Of a stretch of DNA of 64,000 nucleotides, positions 6,210 to 13,060 are shown in pieces. The DNA lies in assembly GCF_000455825.1 (NCBI RefSeq), contig NZ_ATAO01000181.1, forward strand, positions 1 through 64,000, given 5' to 3'. A program made the translations under genes and the position numbers. Within the stretch, counting starts at the first letter, position 1. Each line of letters begins with the position of its first letter. Source of the DNA: Microbacterium maritypicum MF109. Lineage in GTDB: Bacteria; Actinomycetota; Actinomycetes; Actinomycetales; Microbacteriaceae. The notes beneath the pieces were generated by a model. That model searched no databases. It was not told where the DNA came from and saw only the letters and a program-made list of their open reading frames with translations.

Positions 6210-6318
6210 GCCGCTCCGCCTCCTCCGCTTTTCCTGGTGGGGGTCACCCTCACCCCGCCCCCACCTCTCCTTTTAACGCAGCGAGTTGCAAATATTCGCA
6301 GATTGGACGCACAACCCC
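6210..6318. other. Noncoding gap with hairpin, candidate cos/packaging site
   Basis: GGTGGGGG (6236-6243) pairs with CCCCCACC (6258-6265), followed by TCTCCTTTTAA. It separates the HNH gene from the terminase genes, the usual place for cos. It could equally be a weak terminator. Confidence 0.35.
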
Positions 6319-6564
6319 ATGAAGACTTTCACGGAGGCCGTTGAAACATTCCTGACCGATGCCGCTGACTGGTTGGCAGATGAGGACTCCCCCGCTGTGG
6401 TGTTCCTTGAGCAAACCGCAGCCCAGCTTGACACCAAGATGACTCCCGCGCTGCTCTCGCAGTTCGGCTTGACCTACCGGTCCCTTCTCAAGAAGAAGCC
6501 CGTGAAGGTCGAGCAGGAGGACGAGCTGGCTAAGGCTCTAGCTGAGGCGGAGCAGGACCAGTGA
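6319..6564 (+). CDS. Terminase small subunit (probable)
   Basis: About 81 residues, all-helical, MKTFTEAVETFLTDAADWLA then LTYRSLLKKKPVK and an acidic tail. It lies directly upstream of the large terminase and overlaps it by ATGA-type contact (6561-6564), as expected for the DNA-recognition subunit TerS. ATG 6319 is preferred because it starts the amphipathic helix; a TTG at 6286 would add 11 residues. Neither has a strong ribosome binding site. Confidence 0.7.
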   Translation: MKTFTEAVETFLTDAADWLADEDSPAVVFLEQTAAQLDTKMTPALLSQFGLTYRSLLKKKPVKVEQEDELAKALAEAEQDQ

Positions 6565-8009
6565 CGCCCCACCTACTCAAGCCAGCACGGTTCACCGCTC
6601 CCCTCTCTCCCGACTTCCCGAGCCTCTGGGACCGGTACGAGAAGATCATTCAGATTGTCTGGCGCGTGGCGTTCGGATACACGCTGGAGCCGTGGCAGTG
6701 CTGGCTACTCCGTCATGCCCTGGAGGTCTACCCCAAGAGCCATGAGCTGGCCGGGAAGCTCCGCTACCGCCAGGTTGTTGTCAGCATCCCTCGCCAGTCG
6801 GGTAAGACCGAGATTGCCGCTGCCCTGGGCTTGGTTGCGCTCCTGAGGGAAGCCAAGCCGCTGGTGATCGGCATTGCGTCCACCGCGCAACAAGCGAGTC
6901 TTGTTTACAACCGCACCATGGAGGCCATCAACGGCAACCCCTCCATGAAGAAGAAGTTCGACAAGCTCACCGAGGGTCGAGGCATCCGCTCCACCACCGG
7001 AGGCCGGTACGAGATCCGCGCCGCCAAGGGGTCCACCCTCCAGGGTCTCCCTGTCAGTACCGGCATCGTCGATGAGGTCCACGTCCTCAAGTCCGAGCTG
7101 TGGACGGCACTGCTCAAGGGTATGGGTGGCCGACACAACACCATCCTGGTGGGCATCACCACGGCAGGAGCCTACGAGGACTCAGAGCTACTGGTGAACC
7201 TGTACGCCAACGGTGAGAAGGCCATGGCCGGGGACCCTGACTTCGAGCAGTTCGGCTTCTTCGCTTGGGAGGCCCCCGAGTCTCGCGTACCGACCGACCG
7301 TGACGAGCTGCTGGAGTTCCTGTACGCCTGTCAGCCCGCCCTTGCCTCTGGCCGCAAGTCTGAGAGGGCCGTCCTCGCTGATCTTGCGGGCACCCCCGAG
7401 CCGGACGTTCTCCGCTATGACCTCAACCGGTTCACAGCGTCCTCCAACCCGTACATGCCCGCCGACAGGTGGATGAGTTGCCAACGCGGTGAGGGCTACA
7501 TATGGCCGGCTGAGGGACCCCTGGTCTTCACGTTCGACCAGACCCCGGAGGACGGATACGCGACGGTCACAGCTCACCGGAAGACCCCCGACGGACGCAT
7601 TCACACCGAGCTTGTGGCGTGGTTGGTGCACCCGACAACGGAGCAGCTCATTCGGCTTGCGGAGAAGCTCTGGGCGCATGGCCCGGTGATGTACGCGGGG
7701 GACGGCTACAAGCTCCGTCCGTTCCTCATGGAGTTGAAGAAGCGGAACTATCCCGTCTGGATTGGTACCGCTACCGACGCCGTCAACTCCGCGTCCTTCC
7801 TTTACTCCAAAGTGATGCAAAAGGGCCTTGTGCACGGCGGTGAGCCGCTGCTCAGTGTGCAGATGCCCCGAGCTGTGCGAAAGCAAAAGGGTGACGTCTA
7901 CCGCATCGACAAGACAAGCAGCTCAGTAGAGATTGACGCAGTAATCGCCACCGCTCTAGGTGCCTACGTCGTAGAGCAGCAGCAAGAACGGTCAGTCGGC
8001 GTCTACTAG
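6561..8009 (+). CDS. Terminase large subunit
   Basis: A 482-residue packaging motor. The ATPase half shows VVVSIPRQSGKTE (Walker A, about residues 72-84), STAQQASLVYNR, and GIVDEVHVLK (Walker B with catalytic Glu, about 167). The C-terminal nuclease half starts with FTFDQTPEDG (first acidic residue) and contains YAGDGYKL and an acidic residue in EIDAVIATALGAY. It cuts and pumps phage DNA into the prohead through the portal. Length is within the usual range and no lesion is visible. Confidence 0.95.
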   Translation: MTPHLLKPARFTAPLSPDFPSLWDRYEKIIQIVWRVAFGYTLEPWQCWLLRHALEVYPKSHELAGKLRYRQVVVSIPRQSGKTEIAAALGLVALLREAKPLVIGIASTAQQASLVYNRTMEAINGNPSMKKKFDKLTEGRGIRSTTGGRYEIRAAKGSTLQGLPVSTGIVDEVHVLKSELWTALLKGMGGRHNTILVGITTAGAYEDSELLVNLYANGEKAMAGDPDFEQFGFFAWEAPESRVPTDRDELLEFLYACQPALASGRKSERAVLADLAGTPEPDVLRYDLNRFTASSNPYMPADRWMSCQRGEGYIWPAEGPLVFTFDQTPEDGYATVTAHRKTPDGRIHTELVAWLVHPTTEQLIRLAEKLWAHGPVMYAGDGYKLRPFLMELKKRNYPVWIGTATDAVNSASFLYSKVMQKGLVHGGEPLLSVQMPRAVRKQKGDVYRIDKTSSSVEIDAVIATALGAYVVEQQQERSVGVY

Positions 8010-8016
8010 ACACCTT

Positions 8017-8075
8017 GTCCCGGATAACTAGATCGGCCTAACGGGACCATTGAAGTAGTCAACGTTTACTACTTC
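8017..8075. promoter_or_regulatory. Two hairpins in front of the portal gene
   Basis: GTCCCG (8017-8022) pairs with CGGGAC (8042-8047). GAAGTAGT (8052-8059) pairs perfectly with ACTACTTC (8068-8075), and the latter directly precedes TAAGGG, the ribosome binding site of the TTG-started portal gene. They may tune portal expression relative to terminase or stop read-through. Confidence 0.45.
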
Positions 8076-8087
8076 TAAGGGTCTCAA

Positions 8088-9341
8088 TTGGCCGGTTTCT
8101 GGTCTTCCTTCTGGGGAACCAATTCGAGCGGGTCTGAGTCGAGCAATGCTCCTCAGGCCCGCTCTACCAACCCCTATGTTGCCGATAACGGCACCGTCCA
8201 TGACGGAACCACGGTCAACGATGTTCCTACCCGTGCGGACTTCGACCAGAAGGTTTCCCCTGGTGCAGCTCTTAGCCTCATCTCGGTCTTCCGAGCCGCA
8301 CAGGTCATTTCCACATCCGTTATGCAGCTCACCCTTGACGCGTACAAGGGTGACGAGCCGATTGAGAAGCCCCTCCTACTCCGTAGGCCCGACTCTGACG
8401 AAAGCTTGTCAGCTTCTCTTGAGCGAACGTCCCTATCCCTTTGCCTCAACGGGAACGCCTTCTGGCGAGTGTTCAGAGACAACCAAGGCCGCGTTACTGG
8501 TATCCGCGTTCTCAACCCTCTGGACGTGAAGATCGAGGTTGACAGCTTCGGCAACGTCACCGGCTACACATACCTGGGCCGCAAGTACGACACGACTGAG
8601 ATTAAGCACCTCAGCCACCTCCGCGTTTTCGGACAGCCGGAAGGACGAGGCCCTATCCAGGCTTGCCACGCCGAGCTACGCGGCGCGCTGGACGTTCGTG
8701 ACCACGGAGCCAACTGGTTCCAGGACTCAGGTGTCCCCACTGGCATCCTCTCCAGCAAGACCCCCCTGAACGCCGAAAACGCCGAGAAGGCTAAGGCCCG
8801 CTGGATCGAGACTCAGGGCGGTCACCGTGGCCCCGCGATCCTTGACGGCGATTGGTCCTGGCAGAGCGTCTATCTCAGCCCCGAGGACGCCCAGTGGCTC
8901 CAGGTCCGCCAGTTCGACAACACGGCTATTGCCCGCCTCTTTGGCATCCCCGCCGTACTCATGCTTGCAGCCGTCGAAGGCTCCTCCGAAACGTACGCCA
9001 ACATCGGCCAGGCCGAAACCACTTTCGCCAAGTACACGCTAACGCGCTACCTCCGCGAAATCGAAGAGGCCTTCTCTGACCTCCTCCCGCGCGGCACAGT
9101 CGCCCGCTTCAACCTAGAGGGCCTTCTTCGCCCCGACGCCACCACGCGCTACGCGCTACACACCCAGGCCCTCACTGCCGGGTTCATGAGCGTCAACGAG
9201 GTCCGCTCCATCGAGAACCTCCCGCCGATCCCCGGCGGCGATCACAAGACCCAGGCCGAGCTTGACGCCCAGGCCGAGCAGTTCGAGCAGACAGACGAGA
9301 CCGCCGCTCCCGACCAGGAAGAGGAGGCCTCCGATGAGTGA
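8088..9341 (+). CDS. Portal protein, HK97 family
   Basis: A 417-residue protein with portal-family hallmarks: SVFRAAQVISTSVMQLTLDAY, LCLNGNAFWRVFRDNQGRV, LNPLDVKIEVD, ARLFGIPAVLM and YTLTRYLREIEEAF near the C-terminus. It forms the dodecameric DNA gate at one capsid vertex. The start is TTG 8088 with TAAGGG 7 bp upstream, because no ATG fits the conserved N-terminus. The C-terminal 30 residues are acidic. It overlaps the capsid gene start by ATGAGTGA. Confidence 0.93.
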   Translation: MAGFWSSFWGTNSSGSESSNAPQARSTNPYVADNGTVHDGTTVNDVPTRADFDQKVSPGAALSLISVFRAAQVISTSVMQLTLDAYKGDEPIEKPLLLRRPDSDESLSASLERTSLSLCLNGNAFWRVFRDNQGRVTGIRVLNPLDVKIEVDSFGNVTGYTYLGRKYDTTEIKHLSHLRVFGQPEGRGPIQACHAELRGALDVRDHGANWFQDSGVPTGILSSKTPLNAENAEKAKARWIETQGGHRGPAILDGDWSWQSVYLSPEDAQWLQVRQFDNTAIARLFGIPAVLMLAAVEGSSETYANIGQAETTFAKYTLTRYLREIEEAFSDLLPRGTVARFNLEGLLRPDATTRYALHTQALTAGFMSVNEVRSIENLPPIPGGDHKTQAELDAQAEQFEQTDETAAPDQEEEASDE

Positions 9342-10947
9342 CCTTGAGATTCGCTCCGCCGAGCTGGAGTACCGCGAGGACTCCGGTGAGGGCTACCTAG
9401 AGGGAATCGCTGTCCCCTGGGACCAGACAGTCACTATCCATGACCCCAAGACGGGGACCAGCTTCCAGGAGCGCTTCCAGAGCGGCTCTGTGGAGCTTGA
9501 CGGCACTGTCTGGCTGTACGACTCACACCACACCCCTATCGGCGTTGTGGAGGCCGCTGAGACCCGTTCTGAGGGTCTCTTCATCCGCGCCAAGCTCGCG
9601 CTCTCCGACCTCGCCAAGTCGGTCTATGAGCAGCTCAAGAACGGTGCCCTCAACAAGCTCTCCGTCGGCTTCACCCCCCAGGAACACCGCGACGAGAACG
9701 GCATCACCGTTCGCACCCGCACACGACTTCGGGAGGTGTCCGTTGTCGCAAGACCGGCCTACTCCCTCGCATCCATCCTCGCAGTTCGCGAGGAGTCCAC
9801 GGACCCCCAGGTCCTTACTAATGAAAGGTCAGAAATGACTGACGAAAACAAGGACCTGGTTGAGGTCCGAGCCGAGCTAGAGGAGTTCCGCCAGGAGCTT
9901 TCGATGCTTCCGGAGAAGCTCGCCGCACGCGACGAGAAGCCCAAGGTAGACACCCGTTCTGCTGCCGAGGCCGTCCTTGCGATTGCCAAGGGCGACGAGG
10001 CCGTCACGGAGGCCTACAACGCCAGCAACGGTCGCGTCACTGAGGAGGCTCTGACCCGTGCTTACACAGGTGGCACGCTGGCTGACGCTCCCCTCCAGAA
10101 CCAGTGGGTTGGTGACCTGACCCGTATCTTCGACAACTCTTCTGGCATCTACGCGGAGACCTTCTCGCGCGGCACACTTCCGAGCAAGGGCATGACCCTG
10201 GAGTACGCGAAGCTCAAGAGCGCTACCGGAACCATCCAGGAGCAGCTCAACGAGGGTGACGACCTCGCCTACCTGAACCTCAAGCTGGAGACGGCATCTA
10301 CCACGGTTCACACCTACGGTGGCCGCACTCAGTTCTCCTTCCAGGAGATTCAGCGTTCCACCCTTCCGGTTGTCCAGCGCAACCTGGAGTACATGGCCGT
10401 TCAGGCCGGTGTCAACAAGAAGGCCGTCCTACGCGCCGAGGTTGACGCTATCGTCGCCGCAAACCGCGCCATTGCGTCCAACGCTGGTGTTGTTGTTGGT
10501 GGAGCCGTACTGGCTTCCATGGACCCCGCTAAGTGGCTGACCGCAATTCTTGCTGCCAACAAGCGCTTCAAGGCGCAGGGCTACAGCGTTGACAAGCTCA
10601 TCGTCACGGAAGATGTATTCGCTCACCTGGTGGGTCTCACCACTTCGGGTGACCGTGTTCTTCGCGTAGCTGAGGGCAACAGCGCCGGTAACGCTAACGT
10701 TCGTGGCCTCCAGGCAACGCTGTTTGGCATCCCGGTTGAGGTTGACGACACCCCTTCGAGCGGTGCGGCTACTGGCCAGGCGGTGTTCGTCAACGGTGCT
10801 GCTATCCGTCAGTACGACTCCGCTCTTGTCTCGCTCCAGGACGACAACATCGTCAACCTGACTCGCGACGTTTCGGTCTACCGCTACGGCGCTATCGCTG
10901 ACGAGAACACCTCGCTCATCGTCCCGGTCAAGTTCGCGGCTTCCTAA
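9334..10947 (+). CDS. Prohead protease fused to major capsid protein
   Basis: A 537-residue fusion. Residues about 1-165 are an HK97-type maturation protease (LEYREDSGEGYLEGIAVPW, LYDSHHTPIG with catalytic His, LNKLSVGFTP with catalytic Ser, LREVSVVARPAY). Residues 168 to the end are a HK97-fold capsid protein: an acidic helical delta segment (LVEVRAELEEFRQELSMLPEK), then the shell domain (TYGGRTQFSFQEIQRS, DKLIVTEDVFAHLVG, SVYRYGAI). GGAAGAGGAGG precedes ATG 9334. No separate scaffold or protease gene exists. An internal ATG with its own ribosome binding site lies at the domain boundary. Fusions of this kind occur in small actinophages. Confidence 0.93.
   Translation: MSDLEIRSAELEYREDSGEGYLEGIAVPWDQTVTIHDPKTGTSFQERFQSGSVELDGTVWLYDSHHTPIGVVEAAETRSEGLFIRAKLALSDLAKSVYEQLKNGALNKLSVGFTPQEHRDENGITVRTRTRLREVSVVARPAYSLASILAVREESTDPQVLTNERSEMTDENKDLVEVRAELEEFRQELSMLPEKLAARDEKPKVDTRSAAEAVLAIAKGDEAVTEAYNASNGRVTEEALTRAYTGGTLADAPLQNQWVGDLTRIFDNSSGIYAETFSRGTLPSKGMTLEYAKLKSATGTIQEQLNEGDDLAYLNLKLETASTTVHTYGGRTQFSFQEIQRSTLPVVQRNLEYMAVQAGVNKKAVLRAEVDAIVAANRAIASNAGVVVGGAVLASMDPAKWLTAILAANKRFKAQGYSVDKLIVTEDVFAHLVGLTTSGDRVLRVAEGNSAGNANVRGLQATLFGIPVEVDDTPSSGAATGQAVFVNGAAIRQYDSALVSLQDDNIVNLTRDVSVYRYGAIADENTSLIVPVKFAAS
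9822..9837 (+). promoter_or_regulatory. Internal in-frame start for separate capsid protein
   Basis: GAAAGG (9823-9828) lies 6 bp before ATG 9835, in frame with the fusion and exactly between the protease and the delta segment. It would give a 370-residue capsid protein (MTDENKDLVEV) without protease. This would solve the stoichiometry problem of a one-to-one fusion. Confidence 0.5.
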
Positions 10948-10949
10948 GC

Positions 10950-11324
10950 ATGCCCGCAACGCCAGAGCTAGCTGACCGTTTGAAGCAGTTTGTTTCAAGC
11001 GGTGCTGGTAGCGCCCCCGGAATACACGACGCCTTCATTGAGGGCTGCCTGTCCGAGGCAATTGCTCTGGTTGATCGTCACACCGGCACCACCTATGCGA
11101 CCGGGGTGGAACCATCCACCCCGGTCCGGGTCTCCCCGGTCCCCGTCGAGGTGCTGGAGCGCGCGTACATCGAGGTTGGCGCTGACCTCTTCTACCGGAA
11201 AAGCGCCCCTCAGGGTGTCTCACAGTTCACCGCTGTGGACGGGTCCGCGATCCGTCTACGACGTGACCCGCTGGACGCCGTACGCCCGATGCTCGCGCCC
11301 TACCTCCCTGGAGGTTTCGCATGA
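10950..11324 (+). CDS. Head-tail connector, HK97 gp6-like
   Basis: A 124-residue protein directly after the capsid gene: PELADRLKQFV, DAFIEGCLSEAIALVDRHTGT, EVLERAYIEVGADLFYRKSAPQGV, then a C-terminal DAVRPMLAPYLPG. The helical pattern and ending are those of gp6-like adaptor proteins that ring the portal. It starts 2 bp after the capsid stop and overlaps the next gene by ATGA, so translation is coupled. Confidence 0.85.
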   Translation: MPATPELADRLKQFVSSGAGSAPGIHDAFIEGCLSEAIALVDRHTGTTYATGVEPSTPVRVSPVPVEVLERAYIEVGADLFYRKSAPQGVSQFTAVDGSAIRLRRDPLDAVRPMLAPYLPGGFA

Positions 11325-11722
11325 ACCGAGCACACCTATCCGAGGTCCGTGAAGACCTCCGAAAGGCCCTAGAAGGCCTTGAGGTCTACACCTACAACCA
11401 CATTCCAGGCTCTACGGCTCAACCAAGCGCTGTCGTCCTGGGTGGGTCTCCCTACGGAGAAGCGGGCCAGACCTTCGAGACGTGGACTCTGCGTCTTGAG
11501 GTCTGGGTATCCGCATCCAAGGGAGACAACGGCTCTGAAACCAACCAGGCAGACGAGCTAGTCAACGCCGCTATTGAGGCGATCCATTCATATGACAGTC
11601 CTCTGATTGAGGACGGCTACGAGGTCTCCGGATTCTCGCAGCCCTTTGAGTGGGCAATCAACAACGGCCAGGCATTCACCATCGCAATCAACGTCACCGC
11701 TTCCGGCGTGACCTTTAACTAA
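11321..11722 (+). CDS. Tail terminator / head-tail joining protein
   Basis: A 133-residue protein with YTYNHIPGSTAQPSAVVLGGSP, TWTLRLEVWVSA, ADELVNAAIEAIHSYD and FEWAINNGQAFTIAINVTA. This alpha/beta plan fits tail-terminator proteins placed between the connector and the tube protein. Assignment is by position and architecture rather than a diagnostic motif. Confidence 0.72.
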   Translation: MNRAHLSEVREDLRKALEGLEVYTYNHIPGSTAQPSAVVLGGSPYGEAGQTFETWTLRLEVWVSASKGDNGSETNQADELVNAAIEAIHSYDSPLIEDGYEVSGFSQPFEWAINNGQAFTIAINVTASGVTFN

Positions 11723-11733
11723 GGAGCATCATC

Positions 11734-12168
11734 GTGGGTTCATCCCGCATTAAGGGCAACAAGCAGCCCGTCCTGACGCTCGGTTCGCCCGGAGCCGAGT
11801 ACGCCGCTGACCTGATCAGCTACACCATCGAGAACGAGGAGGCGGACTCCGACGTAATCACTTTCGAGGATGCCGCTTCTGGTGGTTCTCGCCAGTTCTA
11901 CCTTCGCGGTTCGGCTATCCAGTCCACCGCTTCTACGTCCTTCTGGAGCTATGTCTGGGAGAACAGTGGTGACACGGGAGTTGCTTACACAATCGCCCCG
12001 CACGGTAACGCCGTTGCGACGGCTGCCGAGCCGCACTTTGTCGGCACGCTGACCATTGGCCCCAAGCCGACTATCGGTGGCGAGGCCAACACTTCCGCAT
12101 CGTCCGCTTTCGTCTTCGAGTTCGAGTTCGAGATTGACGGTGTACCCACCAAGGACGACGGCGCGTAA
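11734..12168 (+). CDS. Major tail tube protein
   Basis: A 144-residue beta-rich protein starting GTG after AAGGAG. ADLISYTIENEEAD, GGSRQFYLRGSAIQST, SFWSYVWENSGD and a C-terminal FVFEFEFEIDG strand fit a siphovirus tube subunit of the gpV type, which polymerises around the tape measure. It overlaps the next gene at the stop/start (TAATGG). Confidence 0.82.
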   Translation: MGSSRIKGNKQPVLTLGSPGAEYAADLISYTIENEEADSDVITFEDAASGGSRQFYLRGSAIQSTASTSFWSYVWENSGDTGVAYTIAPHGNAVATAAEPHFVGTLTIGPKPTIGGEANTSASSAFVFEFEFEIDGVPTKDDGA

Positions 12169-12575
12169 TGGCTAGTGCCCAGGCTGGCTCCGGCTTCCAT
12201 AAGGGCGGCACCGTCCTTATTGAGGGAGTCAATGAGGTCCTCAAGAAGCTGAGGGACGCGAACGCGAGCCTCAACCAGATGAGCGACCTCATGCACAGCC
12301 TGGGCACCACCGTCGTCGCCGCTGCTAACCCTCCCCGTGACTCGGGTGAGGTCGCTGGCACCCTCCGTGCTGGACGTGGCAAGACCAAGGCCGTTGTCCG
12401 CGCCGGGTACGCCAGGCGCGGTGCTTACGCGGGCGTCGTCCACTACGGAGACCCGCACCGTGGCCACCGTGCCGATCCCTTCTTGACTGACGCGCTTAAG
12501 CGCAGCCAGTCGCAGGTCATTACCAAGCTGACCGACGGTATTGACGACATTCTCCGGTCAAACAACCTCAACTGA
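12168..12575 (+). CDS. HK97 gp10-like neck protein
   Basis: A 135-residue protein with LIEGVNEVLKKLRDANA, NPPRDSGEVAGTLRAGRGK, RAGYARRGAYAGVVHYGDPHRG and a C-terminal helix. The Gly-x-Val-x-x-Val-Leu start and the central AGVVHYG are typical of HK97-gp10 family proteins involved in head-tail joining. In HK97 this gene precedes the tube gene; here it follows it, a small departure in order. Confidence 0.8.
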   Translation: MASAQAGSGFHKGGTVLIEGVNEVLKKLRDANASLNQMSDLMHSLGTTVVAAANPPRDSGEVAGTLRAGRGKTKAVVRAGYARRGAYAGVVHYGDPHRGHRADPFLTDALKRSQSQVITKLTDGIDDILRSNNLN

Positions 12576-12590
12576 GAAACGAGACTAATC

Positions 12591-12875
12591 ATGTTCGATT
12601 TCAATTCACTAACCGGCAACGAGCTGTCCCTAATTGAGGACCTCTCCGGTGCATCTATCGCCCGCATTGGCGACACTGAGCGTCCGATGATCAAGGGCCT
12701 TTATGCCCTCGCTCTGGTCGTCAAGCGTCGCGAGGGCAACCCCACCCTCAAGTTCAACGACGTACTCGCCCTCCCCCTATCCGAGATCAACGACATTGTC
12801 GGCCTGAACGAGGAAGTCGAGGAGACCGAGGAAGAGGGGGAAGGCGACGCCTCCGAGCCGAGCGAGACCGCCTAA
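12591..12875 (+). CDS. Tail assembly chaperone, first frame (gpG-like)
   Basis: A 94-residue protein between the tube and tape-measure genes: GNELSLIEDLSGASIARIGD, MIKGLYALALVVKRRE, NDVLALPLSEINDIVG, then an acidic tail. This is the usual place and size for the G chaperone that binds the tape measure during assembly. The frame stops within a perfect small hairpin (CCGCC TAAA GGCGG). Confidence 0.85.
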   Translation: MFDFNSLTGNELSLIEDLSGASIARIGDTERPMIKGLYALALVVKRREGNPTLKFNDVLALPLSEINDIVGLNEEVEETEEEGEGDASEPSETA

Positions 12876-12991
12876 AGGCGGACTTCGTGGTCTTCGGAGG
12901 CATCCAGCCTTCTGAGTACGACAACCTCACCCTTGGTGAACGAGACGCAATCTCCAAGGCCCTGAGCAAGCGCAACCGTAAGCGCCCATAA
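12837..12991 (+). CDS. Tail assembly chaperone, -1 frameshift extension (gpGT-like)
   Basis: An open frame without its own start continues in the -1 frame past the G stop and ends at 12991. It encodes VVFGGIQPSEYDNLTLGER then DAISKALSKRNRKRP, which matches the T part of G-T chaperones (a segment with a PSEY-LTL-ER pattern). The slip could occur on GGGGGAA (12836-12842) or nearer the stop. The hairpin at 12868-12881 may stimulate it. The fused product would be about 133 residues. The slip position is inferred. Confidence 0.7.
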
Positions 12992-13060
12992 GCCGCCCCC
13001 TGGGCTGAGTCTCGCAGACCCAGGGGGCACCAAACCGAGACAGAAGTAAGGAGGCCCGCA

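Noticed and set aside
12887..12991. Separate small gene starting at GTG 12887
   Set aside because: No ribosome binding site; its sequence is the usual second half of a frameshifted tail chaperone.
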